Source: Hymenobacter cheonanensis
GTDB lineage: Bacteria > Bacteroidota > Bacteroidia > Cytophagales > Hymenobacteraceae
Assembly: GCF_030581075.1 (NCBI RefSeq)
Contig: NZ_JAUQSW010000011.1
Coordinates: 148,003-212,002 of the forward strand
Direction: 5' to 3'
Length of the DNA: 64,000 bases
Below, piece after piece: positions 1 through 9,163 of the stretch. How positions within the stretch are numbered: the first letter of the stretch is position 1; each line of letters starts with the position of its first letter. Under the pieces are notes generated by a model, which had not been told where the DNA came from, searched no databases, and saw nothing but the letters and a program-made list of their open reading frames with translations. Made by a program: the position numbers and the translations under genes.

Positions 1-73
1 CCACGCCCTGGGTGTCGATGATGGCTTGGGTGGGGTCTTTATAGGCGAGTTTACCGTCGAGGTAGGCAATCAT
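1..73 (-). CDS. ruvA: Holliday junction branch migration protein RuvA, N-terminal fragment at window edge
   Basis: Only the first 24 codons are inside the window; the gene reads leftward off the edge. The translation starts MIAYLDGKLAYKDPT and continues AIIDTQGV, which matches the start of the RuvA OB-fold domain (typically M-I-A/G-x-L-x-G, then the V/I-D-x-x-G-V-G-Y strand). RuvA binds the four-way junction and loads the RuvB helicase during recombination repair. A TAnnTTTG box lies upstream on the same strand at 127-134. As I recall, in other Bacteroidota ruvA lies between the malic enzyme gene and sprA (type IX secretion), so sprA may lie just outside the left edge; that is inference. Confidence 0.85.
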   Translation of the reverse strand, partial: MIAYLDGKLAYKDPTQAIIDTQGV

Positions 74-126
74 AGCGAGAGGGTGGTAATGCGGCGGGGG
101 TGCGAAGGGCCCGCCGCTTGCCAACT

Positions 127-134
127 CAAATCTA
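127..134 (-). promoter_or_regulatory. Bacteroidota -7 promoter box (TAGATTTG) for ruvA
   Basis: Exact match to the TAnnTTTG consensus on the minus strand, 54 nt upstream of the ruvA ATG. No convincing TTTG element was found at -33, so the call rests on the -7 box and its placement. Confidence 0.45.
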
Positions 135-316
135 CTTCCGGCAAGTTCAATAATGAAGGGTAGGTGGGCTCTGCGTGCGCAAGCCAAGCTACCGAATAAG
201 AGTGCTGGTTAACTAAACCAGTTTTGTATTAAGATTTTTAACTTCTTAGTATTTCATGGAAATTTTTATTATTATTGCTTTTGAATCTGTCTCTTCACCA
301 ACTCCTTTTTCACTCT

Positions 317-1845
317 ATGAAAAAACATACCCTACTTAGCAGGAAGGGCCTGCTAGCGATGGCTGTACTGCTAGCCAGCAGCGTCGGCGGCTTATACAGC
401 TGCCAGAAGAACCCGCAGGAAGCACCCGCCCCGGCACCTGCGGCCTCGCCTTTTGAGGCCATGCGGAGCGCCTTTAACGCCGCCGGTCACGAACAGGCCC
501 TAACACAGCCTTTCGGCGACTCTGCCAGGCTCCGCTGGGAGCCAACGTGGCGCGCGGCCCACGACAAAACGGACCCCACCGGCGTGGTATATACCTACGT
601 GCCCCTTATTCCGGCGCTAGTCGACGCTGGTGGCCGGCAGCGAGCCGGCGAATTTCACATGGTCGGTACGCAGCGGTTTATTATCGCAAAGCACGTTGGT
701 AATGCATATAGCTTCGACCTAGCCACCTATACAGTAGCCCAGCCCGATAGCAAAGCCGCCAGTACCAAGCGCCGAACATTTGCAGAAGCTGCCGCGCAGC
801 CCATTTTATTTGCTGCTTTCTCCGGTAAGCTGTCCTTGCAAGGGCTGACTTCAGAGAAGCACGCTATTTTTTCTTACCTGAATGGTGGGCTGGTTTCCTC
901 TTCGAAGAAAATCAAATCAAAGGCACTGGCGGCGCTACTACGAATGCCTATGCATGCGTTACCGTTTATACCTGCTATTGGCAGGCCTTTTGCGAACATA
1001 ATGGCAACCCGATTACCTATGGCGCAATGACTCAGGGTATCGACGGGTGCGACTCACCCGGCCAGGAAGCTTGTGGTATCGATAACTGGGGCTATAGTTG
1101 GGATAGTAATGGGTACACGACAAATCAGGCTTGTACGTATGTTGATGACCCGCCCGTGCCTGACCCAAATAGTGGAAATAGTGGATTTGATGCAACAATT
1201 GACGACAATCAATTAAAGCCTTGTATGGTCGCCGTTTTGAGTGAATTGAAAGGATTGAGCGATGGTAGGATAGCAGATATAATAGCAAAATTTGCAGGGC
1301 AAAGCCCAACAAATTATAACTGGGTAGTAAAGGATGGTTCCCTGGCGCCAGGCACCAATGGTTCTACATCAAGTTATGATAGAAATGCCCATAGCGTAAC
1401 TACGGTATTCGATGCCAGTCAATTTCAGCAGGCTACTGATTTGTCAATTGCCCGGACTATAATACATGAGTCCATTCACGCTTATTTAGGTGCTTTTTTT
1501 GCTGATGACCCTAATCTGGCAAATGCTGCTTATTCCGATATGGTAATGGCTTATGCGACGCACATGAATAGCTCAGCTAATGATTTGCAGCATGATGAGA
1601 TGGTGCGAGCGTGGGTACAGGATATTGCGGATGCACTACAACAATATGGTATAAATAAAGGCTATACATTACCTGCAAGCTTTTACGCGGCTTTAGCGTG
1701 GGGTGGTTTGGAAGGTACGCGAGCCTTTAAGAACCTCCCGGCAGCTGACCGAAATGCGATTCGAGATATCATTCTATCAGAATTAAATGGTACTGATTCT
1801 GTGGGAAATTCAAAATCGCCAAGTGGTAATTTAGCTGGATGCTAG
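317..1845 (+). pseudogene. secreted Cys-rich HExxH (zincin-like) lipoprotein, frameshifted
   Basis: Two pieces in different frames read as one gene. The first (ATG at 317) has a lipoprotein signal peptide (basic start MKKHTLLSRKG, hydrophobic core, then LYSC) and runs in frame to a stop at 1030. The second is open to 1845 and stays open upstream of its own ATG at 1027, back to at least 901, giving a sensible Cys-rich stretch (TNAYACVTVYTCYWQAFCEH). Adding one base to the four-A run at 908-911 joins them into about 509 residues: S-K-K then N-Q-I-K-G-T-G-G. The C-terminal half holds HESIH (codons 1465-1479), the zinc-metalloprotease signature; a later H-D-E may give the third ligand. If intact it would be an outer-surface lipoprotein of unknown substrate. 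The missing A could be a real mutation, slippage or a sequencing error. Base composition is clearly more AT-rich than the neighbours. Confidence 0.7.
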
Positions 1846-1874
1846 GTATCCTCTCACTAAACACCTAATTGACT

Positions 1875-2282
1875 ATGAATACTTTGAATTTCTGCTTTGT
1901 ACTCGGTAGTTCTCTCGCCTTGTTGCTCCCTAATGCACAAAGCATTATAGTTGACTCAAGCCAAGTCTATGTTGAGTTAGCTTCGTATCAGGTACACTTC
2001 TTCAAAAGGCATACTGCAGCAAATCATCCAATTATAGTGGGTACTATCTACGATAGCCCATCTAAGAAAGCGCTTCCTAACCCCGCAATGGCTGTGCTGA
2101 ATAATACCCAAGTGCATACAGACAGTGCAGGGCATTATGAAAAGGAAGTAAATCCTGGGGTATATACTGTAACTGGGAGAAATATATTTTATAAAAATTT
2201 ATCTGTTAATAAATTAATTATATCTTCAGGAGATTCAGTAGTAGTTGATTTTTACTTGCAGGGAGAATCAACAACGAATTAG
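1875..2282 (+). CDS. small secreted carboxypeptidase-regulatory-like (beta-sandwich) protein
   Basis: 135 residues starting at the ATG at 1875; an in-frame TTG at 1869 is less likely. A signal peptide (MNTLNFCFVLGSSLALLLPNAQS) is followed by one domain of the pattern IIVGTIYDS..KKALPNPAMAVL...THTDSAGHYEKEV-PGVYTV. This matches the CarboxypepD_reg-like / transthyretin-like fold used in Bacteroidota as a periplasmic or surface module, often at the N-terminus of TonB receptors; here it stands alone. It begins 29 nt after the stop of the frameshifted metalloprotease-like gene, is on the same strand and equally AT-rich, so the two may have been acquired and expressed together. No catalytic residues; function unknown. 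Confidence 0.6.
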   Translation: MNTLNFCFVLGSSLALLLPNAQSIIVDSSQVYVELASYQVHFFKRHTAANHPIIVGTIYDSPSKKALPNPAMAVLNNTQVHTDSAGHYEKEVNPGVYTVTGRNIFYKNLSVNKLIISSGDSVVVDFYLQGESTTN

Positions 2283-2319
2283 TTGTTGAATTTTTATTAT
2301 ATTTAATTATTTTTTGAAC

Positions 2320-2378
2320 ACATTTTTTATCAACAAAAAGACCCAGCATAGCTGGGTCTTTTTGTTGATAAAAAATGT
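2320..2378. terminator. strong bidirectional intrinsic terminator
   Basis: Perfect 28-bp inverted repeat (arms 2320-2347 and 2351-2378) with a 3-nt ATA loop. The GC core is GACCCAGC/GCTGGGTC and the flanking A and T runs give a U-tract in either direction. It separates the small plus-strand secreted protein from the minus-strand malic enzyme. Confidence 0.9.
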
Positions 2379-2400
2379 AGTAGATAATCTTGAGCCCCAG

Positions 2401-4671
2401 CTACAGCGCCTTGCCGTCGCGCTGGGCATCGACCACCGCAATGGCAGTCATGTTCACGATGTCGCGCACACTGGCCCCTAGCTGCAAGATGTGCACGGGC
2501 TTACGCATGCCCATCAGCACCGGCCCGATTACCTCCGAGCCGCCGATTTCCTGGAGCACCTTGTAGGCAATGTTGCCCGACTCTACATTAGGAAAAATCA
2601 AGGTGTTGGCGCCTTTGGCGGCCAGGGGCGAGAAGCCGTAGTTTTCTTGCAGCAGCTGCGGGTTCAGGGCCACGTTGGCCTGCATTTCGCCGTCGATGAG
2701 CAGGTCGGGGTAGCGTTGCTTGGCCAGGTCGGTGGCGCGGCGGGTTTTCTCGGGCAGCGGCCCGGCGTTTGAGCCGAAGTTGGAGTAGCTGATAACGGCC
2801 ACCCGCGGCTCGGCGTCGAAGAAGCGCACGGCCCTGGCCGAGAGGCCGATAATCTCCACCATTTCCTCGGCCGTGGGGTCGATGTTCACGGTAGTGTCGG
2901 CGAAGAAATACGGTCCTTTCTTGTTCTGAATAATGTACATCGACGACACCCGCTTGATGCCCTCGGCCGGCCCGATTACCTGCAAGGAGGGAATCAGGCT
3001 TTTGCCATAGTCTTTGGTGAGGCCCGTAATGCAGGCATCGGCGGCGCCGGTTTCCACCATCATGGCGGCGTAGTAGTTGCGCTCGCGCATCAGGCGGCGG
3101 CCTTCGTAGAGCGTGATGCCCCGGCGCTGGCGCTTCTGGTAGAGCAGCTCGGCGTAGTGGCCGCGGGTTTCTTCTTCCTGCAGAATATCAATAATTTCGC
3201 AGCCTTCCAGGTCGAGGTTATTTTCCTGGGCAATGGCCGCAATCTTCTCGTGCGACCCTAGCAGAATGGGGAAGGCAATGCCCTCGTCGCGCACGAGCTG
3301 CGCGGCCTTGAGAATCTTGTAGTTATCGGCCTCGGCAAATACCACGCGCTGGGGGTTGGAGCGTGCGGCCGAGGTGATGCGGTTCATCAGCTTGCGGTCG
3401 AGGCCGAGGCGGGCGCGTAGCTCATCTTCATACGCCTGCCAGTCTTCGATGGGGCGGCGGGCCACGCCGCTTTCCATCGCTGCCCTCGCCACGGCCGGCG
3501 AGATACTCGTAATCAGGCGCGGGTCGAGCGGCTTCGGAATGAGGTAGGTGCGGCCAAAAGCCAGCGTGTTGTCGCCGTAGGCGTTGTTCACGATGTCGGG
3601 CACGGGCTCCTTGCTCAGCTCGGCCAGCGCGTGCACGGCGGCCAGCTTCATGGCCTCGTTTATCTCGGTGGCCCGCACATCCAAAGCGCCCCGGAAAATG
3701 TAGGGGAAGCCCAATACGTTGTTCACCTGGTTGGGGTGGTCCGTGCGGCCGGTGGCCATAATGAGGTCGGGCCGGGTACCCATCGCCAGGTCGTAAGCGA
3801 TTTCGGGGTCGGGGTTGGCCAGGGCAAACACGATGGGGTCCTGGGCCATGTGCAGCAGCAGCTCGGCGGGCAGCACATTGGCGGCCGAAAGCCCCAGAAA
3901 CACGTCGGCCCCCACCAGCGCTTCGGCTAGGGTCGAGATGGGCCGCTGGGTGGCAAACTGCATCTGCATATCGGCCAGGTTGGTGCGGACGGGGTTGATA
4001 ATACCGTCTTTATCAAAGACAACCACGTTTTCCTTGCGCACGCCCAGCGCCAGGTACAGCCGCAGGCACGACACGGCCGCCGCGCCCGCGCCGCTCACCA
4101 CCAGCTGAATGTCCTCAATCTTCTTGCCCACGAGTTCGAGCGCGTTCAGCAGCGCGGCCGAGGTAATAATGGCCGTGCCGTGCTGGTCGTCGTGCATCAG
4201 CGGGATGTTCATCAGCTCGCGCAGCTCCGTTTCGATGCGGAAGCACTCGGGCGCCTTGATGTCCTCCAGGTTGATGCCGCCGAAGGTGGGCTCCAGCGCT
4301 TTTACAATGCGAATAAACTCGTCGGGGTCGCTGGCATCAATCTCAATATCAAAGCAATCGATACCCGCAAACTTCTTGAACAGTACGCCCTTGCCTTCCA
4401 TCACGGGCTTGCTGGCGGCGGGGCCAATGTTGCCCAGGCCCAGCACCGCCGTGCCGTTGCTGATAACGGCCACCAGGTTGCCCTTGGCCGTGTACTTGTA
4501 CACGTCGTCGGGGTTTTTGGCGATTTCCTTGCACGGCTCAGCCACGCCCGGCGAGTAAGCCAGCGCCAAGTCGAGCTGGGTACTGACGGGCTTGGTGGGC
4601 ACCACCTCAATCTTGCCCTGGGGGCTTTGTTCGTGGTAAGCTAGGGCGTCTTCTCGGTTAATTTTGAGCAT
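2401..4671 (-). CDS. maeB: NADP-dependent malic enzyme with phosphotransacetylase-like C-terminal domain
   Basis: 756 residues from the ATG at 4671 (MLKINREDALAYHEQ). Longer in-frame starts upstream add an unconserved extension. It oxidatively decarboxylates malate to pyruvate with reduction of NADP, supplying NADPH and pyruvate in the cytoplasm. The N-terminal half holds the malic-enzyme catalytic and NAD-binding domains: AYSPGVAEPC, MHDDQHGTA and the dinucleotide loop VVSGAGAAA. From about residue 435 to the end it resembles phosphotransacetylase (RVVFAEADNYKILKAA), which in this hybrid family is thought to be regulatory (acetyl-CoA sensing) rather than catalytic. Length is normal for bacterial MaeB. 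In other Bacteroidota it sits directly beside ruvA; here about 2.3 kb with two secreted-protein genes lies between them. Confidence 0.95.
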   Translation of the reverse strand: MLKINREDALAYHEQSPQGKIEVVPTKPVSTQLDLALAYSPGVAEPCKEIAKNPDDVYKYTAKGNLVAVISNGTAVLGLGNIGPAASKPVMEGKGVLFKKFAGIDCFDIEIDASDPDEFIRIVKALEPTFGGINLEDIKAPECFRIETELRELMNIPLMHDDQHGTAIITSAALLNALELVGKKIEDIQLVVSGAGAAAVSCLRLYLALGVRKENVVVFDKDGIINPVRTNLADMQMQFATQRPISTLAEALVGADVFLGLSAANVLPAELLLHMAQDPIVFALANPDPEIAYDLAMGTRPDLIMATGRTDHPNQVNNVLGFPYIFRGALDVRATEINEAMKLAAVHALAELSKEPVPDIVNNAYGDNTLAFGRTYLIPKPLDPRLITSISPAVARAAMESGVARRPIEDWQAYEDELRARLGLDRKLMNRITSAARSNPQRVVFAEADNYKILKAAQLVRDEGIAFPILLGSHEKIAAIAQENNLDLEGCEIIDILQEEETRGHYAELLYQKRQRRGITLYEGRRLMRERNYYAAMMVETGAADACITGLTKDYGKSLIPSLQVIGPAEGIKRVSSMYIIQNKKGPYFFADTTVNIDPTAEEMVEIIGLSARAVRFFDAEPRVAVISYSNFGSNAGPLPEKTRRATDLAKQRYPDLLIDGEMQANVALNPQLLQENYGFSPLAAKGANTLIFPNVESGNIAYKVLQEIGGSEVIGPVLMGMRKPVHILQLGASVRDIVNMTAIAVVDAQRDGKAL

Positions 4672-4852
4672 GGGAATTGGCAAAGGGTTCTCGGGCGCGA
4701 GGCCGCAAGTTCCGGCTAAAATGCCGGATTGCCGGCACCGCCCCTGCCATTGCTTAAGCCCCCATCGAAGTAGTAATCTGCCGGTAAGCGAGTTAGCCCA
4801 TGCAGTACCGTTTTTTTGTTTGGCAGGCGTAAGCCCGACGGCCACTAAGCCC

Positions 4853-7102
4853 CTAGCTGGCCTGCACCACCAGTTTCTGGCCCAGCTTCACGTCGTCCGT
4901 CGTCAGGTGGTTAAGGCGCCGCAGCTCCTGCACGCTCACCTTAAAGCGCCGCGAAATGTTGTACAGCGTGTCGCCGGCCTGCACGGTGTGGGTGCTGAAA
5001 TGCGGCTCGGGCCGCTCAGATGTCACAGCCCGTACCGGGCGCGTAGCGGCTACGGCATCGGCCGCTGCCGGCGCGCTAAAACGCAGCCGCTGGCCCGCCA
5101 GCACGGTTTCGCCGGGCAGCTGGTTCCAGGCGCGCACCTGCGCCACCGATACGCCCCGCGCCCGCGCCAGGTGGGTGAGGTCGTCGCCCGGCCGCACGGT
5201 GTATAATTCACTTTTAGCCAGCGGCGCGGCCGGCGCGGGCTTAGCCGCTACTAGCACTTCGGGGGCGGCAGTTTCGTGGGCGGCGGTGGCTAGCCCCTTG
5301 CTACGGCTGCGGCGGGTAGGAGCGGGGGGCGCCAGGGTATCGGCGCTGGCCGCGGCTTCGTCTGCCTCGGGGGTAGTGTCGGGCCGGGCCGCTGCTTCGG
5401 CCGCCAGCCGCTGGGCTTTCTCCTGGGCAGCAGCGGCCTTGGCTAGGGCTGCCGCCCGGAAAATGGCTTGCTGCTGCTGCGCTACGAGGCGGGCCGCCTG
5501 CTGCTTTTGGGCGCGTAACAGTTCTTTAGCTTGCGCGGCCTCGCGCTGCGCAATGCTCTGCGCTTCGCGGGCATACCGGGCGTTGGCCGCTGCCAGGGCC
5601 TGCACTGCGCTATCGGCGGGTGCTACGTGGCGGGGCACGGCCGGCAACGGGGTACTGGCAATAATGGCCGGCGCCTCGGCCGGCGGCAGGGGCACAAATA
5701 CCACTAATTCGCGGCCCGGCCGCAGGGTGGCGTGCTTGGGCAGGTCATTCCAGCGGCGCACCTGGGCGGGGCTGACCTCAAATTTCTCGGCCACGGTGGC
5801 TACCGTCTGGCCCCGGCGCACGGTGTAGTGCACACGGCGCGAGCGGGGCGCGGCCTCCGCGCTGGCCGAGCGCGGGCCACTGGTAGCGGCCAGGGCATCA
5901 TGCCCCAGCCAGGGCGTGGTGCCGGCCAGCCACACTTGCCGGCTGGGCAGCGGCTGCGGCAGCTCGGTGGCCGGCTGGCAGTAGGCCAGCAGCGTGGCGC
6001 GGTCTACGTCGCCCAGGTGCTCGCGGGCGGCGCTGGGGTAGCGCAGCACGTAGGGGCGGTAGCCGGCGGGGAGCCCGCCGTGGCGCACCTCGGGGTTGTA
6101 GCGCCCCAGCGTTAGCGAATCGGTGTAGCCCAGGGCGCGGCTCAGGCGGCGCAGGTCCAGGGCCTGGCCGCGCAGGCCTAGCGTATCGAGGGGCTCGTAG
6201 CGCTCGTAGCGCAGGGCCGGGTCGTTGAGGCTATGCTGAGGCGCGTACTTCATGGCGTACATGATGGCCGTGAAGGTGGGCACGTAGTTGCGGGTTTCGG
6301 CCGGCAGGTGCGGGTACAGCTCCCAGAAATTGCGCTTGCCGGTTTTGCGCATCACGCGCTGCATGTTGCCTGCGCCCCAGTTGTAGGCCGCCAGCACCAG
6401 TTCCCAGTCGTGAAACACGCCGTAGAGGTAGCGCAAATGCTTGCAGGCCGCCTCGGTGGCTTTTTCGGGGTGCATGCGCTCATCCACCCATTCGTCGCGC
6501 TTCAGGCGCAGGTCGCCGGCCGTAGGGGGCATAAACTGCCAGAGGCCCACCGCGCCCACCGGCGACTTAGCCGTCGGTATCAGCGCCGATTCTACCACGG
6601 CCAGGTATTTCAGCTCCTGCGGTAAATTGTACTGCGCCAGGTATTTCTCAAACGTCGGAAAATAAAACTGCTCCCGCTCCAGCACGCGCTGGGTGTAGCC
6701 GCGCTGCCGCTCGGTAAAGAGCCGCACGTAGGCTAGCACGGCCGTGTTAAATTGGTGCGGGGCAGCCGTTTCAATGCAGCCCATGCGGTCGTTCACCGTT
6801 TCGTAGAGCGTGGCGGGCGTTTGCAGCCACACCAGCCTGGCCGAGTCCACGGCCGGCTCTTCCAGCGGCTCGGCGGCCAGCGAGTCGAGTGTAGCGGCGG
6901 GCAACTCCACTACCTGCCGAATGGTATCGCCCGGAATAAGCGTCGATTGGGGCGGCTGGGCCGTTTCGTGCCGCCGGTGCGGCACCCGCTGCGCCACGGC
7001 CGGCACACTGCCCAGTGTGAGGGCTAGCAGCAACAACCGCCGCGCCAGGGGCGGCTTGCGCAGGCTAAGGGCGGGCGCGGGCAGTTGCTGTAAAGCTTTC
7101 AT
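4853..7102 (-). CDS. mltD: MltD-like membrane-associated lytic transglycosylase with three LysM domains
   Basis: 749 residues. A signal peptide ends near residue 38 (PAVAQ). The SLT/goose-lysozyme-like catalytic domain covers about residues 145-285, with the catalytic Glu in AVVESAL (E171), then GAVGLWQFMPPTA and AAYNWGAGN, all typical of the MltD family. Three LysM peptidoglycan-binding modules follow at about 424-471, 633-676 and 704-748, separated by Ala/Gln-rich, probably coiled-coil linkers (about 500-575) and Pro/Ala-rich linkers. It cleaves the glycan backbone of murein to 1,6-anhydro products in the periplasm. The linkers are long: many relatives have two closely spaced LysM modules. 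It lies upstream of maeB and downstream of gatA on the same strand, each separated by more than 100 bp, so it probably has its own promoter. Confidence 0.92.
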   Translation of the reverse strand: MKALQQLPAPALSLRKPPLARRLLLLALTLGSVPAVAQRVPHRRHETAQPPQSTLIPGDTIRQVVELPAATLDSLAAEPLEEPAVDSARLVWLQTPATLYETVNDRMGCIETAAPHQFNTAVLAYVRLFTERQRGYTQRVLEREQFYFPTFEKYLAQYNLPQELKYLAVVESALIPTAKSPVGAVGLWQFMPPTAGDLRLKRDEWVDERMHPEKATEAACKHLRYLYGVFHDWELVLAAYNWGAGNMQRVMRKTGKRNFWELYPHLPAETRNYVPTFTAIMYAMKYAPQHSLNDPALRYERYEPLDTLGLRGQALDLRRLSRALGYTDSLTLGRYNPEVRHGGLPAGYRPYVLRYPSAAREHLGDVDRATLLAYCQPATELPQPLPSRQVWLAGTTPWLGHDALAATSGPRSASAEAAPRSRRVHYTVRRGQTVATVAEKFEVSPAQVRRWNDLPKHATLRPGRELVVFVPLPPAEAPAIIASTPLPAVPRHVAPADSAVQALAAANARYAREAQSIAQREAAQAKELLRAQKQQAARLVAQQQQAIFRAAALAKAAAAQEKAQRLAAEAAARPDTTPEADEAAASADTLAPPAPTRRSRSKGLATAAHETAAPEVLVAAKPAPAAPLAKSELYTVRPGDDLTHLARARGVSVAQVRAWNQLPGETVLAGQRLRFSAPAAADAVAATRPVRAVTSERPEPHFSTHTVQAGDTLYNISRRFKVSVQELRRLNHLTTDDVKLGQKLVVQAS

Positions 7103-7146
7103 AGGGCTAAGGTAAATGACAATTACTGAACAACCTAACTAAAACG

Positions 7147-7191
7147 AGAGGCGCAACAGTACGGCTGACTGGCCGGTACTGTTGCGCCTCT
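7147..7191 (-). terminator. hairpin terminator downstream of gatA
   Basis: Arms 7147-7162 and 7176-7191 form a perfect 16-bp stem with a 13-nt loop. Read in the direction of gatA, the stem is followed within 2 nt by TTTT. It separates gatA from the mltD promoter region. Confidence 0.7.
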
Positions 7192-7218
7192 GCGTTCTTG
7201 CTAAAGCGGCTGGCTAAT

Positions 7219-8655
7219 TTAGTTGGCGGCTTCTACGGTGGTTAAAGTGCCGGCAAAAGCCAGTAAATCAGCCTCCCGGAAGGCACCACTCAGTATCTGC
7301 AAGCCAATCGGCAGCCCTTCGTTATCGGCCCCGGCCGGAATCGAAATGGCTGGCACACCAGCCAGCGAAGCCTGCACCGTAAAAATGTCGGCTAGGTACA
7401 TCGAAACCGGGTCTTGCTTCTCTCCAATCTTAAACGCCGTGGTGGGCGTAGTGGGCAGCACCAAGAAATCGTACTGGCGCAGCAGCTCATCGGTTTTCTC
7501 TTTGATGAGCCGGCGCACGCGCTGGGCCTTGGTGTAGTACGCGTCGTAGTAGCTGGCGCTCAACACAAAGGTGCCCAGCATGATACGGCGCTGCACCTCG
7601 GGCCCGAAGCCCTGGGCCCGGGTCTTTTTATAGAGCGATTCCAGGTCCGTGACATCGGGCGCGCGGAAGCCGTACTTTACGCCATCGAAGCGCGACAGGT
7701 TGGAGCTAGCCTCGGCCGTGGTGAGGATGTAGTAAGTCGGAATCATCTCCTCCAGCAGCGGAAACTCTACTGCTTCTACCACGTGGCCGTGGCTGCGCAG
7801 CGTGTCGAGCGTGTGCTCCAAGGCGTTGTGCACTTCGGGCTGCAAGCCTGGCCGGTCGATGGCATTGGCGATGTAGCCGATGCGGTACTGCGCGGCGGGG
7901 ACTAGCAGCTCGCTGTAGGCGGGCACGGGCTCCTGGCTGGCGGTGCTGTCGTAGCCATCGGGCCCGGCCATCACTTCCAGCAGGCGGGCGGCGTCTTCGA
8001 TAGAGTGCGTAATTGGCCCAATCTGGTCAAACGACGAAGCAAAGGCCACCAACCCGTAGCGCGAAATGCGCGAGTAAGTCGGCTTCAGCCCAATAACGCC
8101 GCAGAACGCCGCCGGCTGCCGCACCGAGCCGCCCGTATCGGAGCCGATGGAGGCCAGGCACATATCGGCCTGCACCGCCACGGCCGAGCCGCCGCTGCTG
8201 CCGCCCGGCACCCGGCTAGGGTCCTGGGCATTGCGCACCACGCCAAAGGCCGAGTTCTCGTTCGAGCCGCCCATGGCAAACTCGTCGCAGTTCTGGCGGC
8301 CGATAAAAATGGCGTCCTCAGCCAGCAGGCGCTGCACGGCCGTGCCCGTAAAGAGCGATTTAAAGCCGTCGAGAATGCGCGAGCTGCTTTGCAGCGAGTG
8401 GCCCTGGTAGGCGAGCACGTCTTTGAGGCCGATAACCATACCAGCAAGCTTGCCGGCGGCGCCCTGGGCTAGCTTTTCATCGACGGCGGCGGCCTGCTGG
8501 CGGGCCTCATCGGCCCATACTTCCAGAAACACGTTTAGCTCCGCGTTGCGTTGGGCGATGTTATCGAGGTAATACTCAACGAGCTGGCGGCAGGACGTAG
8601 TGCCCGCCGCCAGCTCGCGCTGAATTTCCGAAAGGGAAGAAAACAGAGGTTTCAA
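7219..8655 (-). CDS. gatA: Asp-tRNA(Asn)/Glu-tRNA(Gln) amidotransferase subunit A
   Basis: 478 residues, usual GatA length. It hydrolyses glutamine and passes ammonia to GatB, which amidates mischarged Glu-tRNA(Gln) or Asp-tRNA(Asn). The amidase-signature triad is visible: Lys78 (GLKDVL), the cis-Ser in GGSSGGSA (about 153) and the nucleophile Ser177 in GSDTGGSVRQPA. The motif RQNCDEFAMGGSNENSAFG is specific to GatA rather than other amidases. gatB and gatC are not in the window. Its start lies 3 nt after the stop of the upstream tatA, so the two are almost certainly co-transcribed. Confidence 0.96.
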   Translation of the reverse strand: MKPLFSSLSEIQRELAAGTTSCRQLVEYYLDNIAQRNAELNVFLEVWADEARQQAAAVDEKLAQGAAGKLAGMVIGLKDVLAYQGHSLQSSSRILDGFKSLFTGTAVQRLLAEDAIFIGRQNCDEFAMGGSNENSAFGVVRNAQDPSRVPGGSSGGSAVAVQADMCLASIGSDTGGSVRQPAAFCGVIGLKPTYSRISRYGLVAFASSFDQIGPITHSIEDAARLLEVMAGPDGYDSTASQEPVPAYSELLVPAAQYRIGYIANAIDRPGLQPEVHNALEHTLDTLRSHGHVVEAVEFPLLEEMIPTYYILTTAEASSNLSRFDGVKYGFRAPDVTDLESLYKKTRAQGFGPEVQRRIMLGTFVLSASYYDAYYTKAQRVRRLIKEKTDELLRQYDFLVLPTTPTTAFKIGEKQDPVSMYLADIFTVQASLAGVPAISIPAGADNEGLPIGLQILSGAFREADLLAFAGTLTTVEAAN

Positions 8656-8658
8656 ATC

Positions 8659-9120
8659 TTATACTTCGGTTGATGGCTGGTCGAGGCGGGGCCGCGTACC
8701 GGGCACGCCATCGGCCGTGGGCGGAATGGGGATGCTCTGGTGGTAGGTCGGCTGGGCCGCCGCAGGCAAATCTACGGCACCCGGCGCAGTATAGTCGGCC
8801 ACGGGCGCTACATAATCGCCCGAGAGGGGGGTAGCCGGGGCTTGCGACGGGTAGCCCGGTTGCTGCGGGTAACCCTGGTTGGGCTGGTTAGGGTTGTAAG
8901 GCTGGTTAGCATTATACCCCTGGTTGGGGTTGGGCTGGCCGGCACGCTCAAACTCATTGCGAATTTCGCTGCTAGCGTCCTTAAACTCCCGAATGCCTTT
9001 GCCCAGGCCGCGGGCCAGCTCCGGAATCTTATTGGCGCCAAAGAAAATGAGGATGACGACCATAATCAGAATCAGCTCGGAGCCGCCGATGTCGCCTAAG
9101 AAAAGCAGGGGAGAATTCAT
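8659..9120 (-). CDS. tatA: Sec-independent (Tat) translocase TatA/E family protein, long Pro/Asn/Gln-rich tail
   Basis: 153 residues. The short N-terminal membrane helix (GGSELILIMVVILIFFGANK), the FGANKIPELARGLGKGI hinge and an amphipathic helix (REFKDASSEIRNEFE) are diagnostic of TatA/E, which forms the protein-conducting component for folded proteins. After about residue 60 the usual short tail is replaced by some 90 residues of low-complexity sequence with repeats of the type NPNQGYNANQPYNPNQPN and YPQQPGYP. Immediately upstream of gatA (3-nt gap) and downstream of a second tatA (43-nt gap), so probably one operon tatA-tatA-gatA. tatB and tatC are not seen here. Confidence 0.92.
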   Translation of the reverse strand: MNSPLLFLGDIGGSELILIMVVILIFFGANKIPELARGLGKGIREFKDASSEIRNEFERAGQPNPNQGYNANQPYNPNQPNQGYPQQPGYPSQAPATPLSGDYVAPVADYTAPGAVDLPAAAQPTYHQSIPIPPTADGVPGTRPRLDQPSTEV

Positions 9121-9163
9121 GCGTATTGAAAAATAAAAGCGGGAGATAAGCCAGGTTAATTAC

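Noticed and set aside
4664..5828. Long plus-strand open frames opposite the malic enzyme and lytic transglycosylase genes
   Set aside because: Reverse-strand shadows of high-GC coding sequence: Arg/Ala/Gly-rich translations, no family resemblance, fully overlapped by well-identified genes. The same applies to most other open frames opposite real genes.
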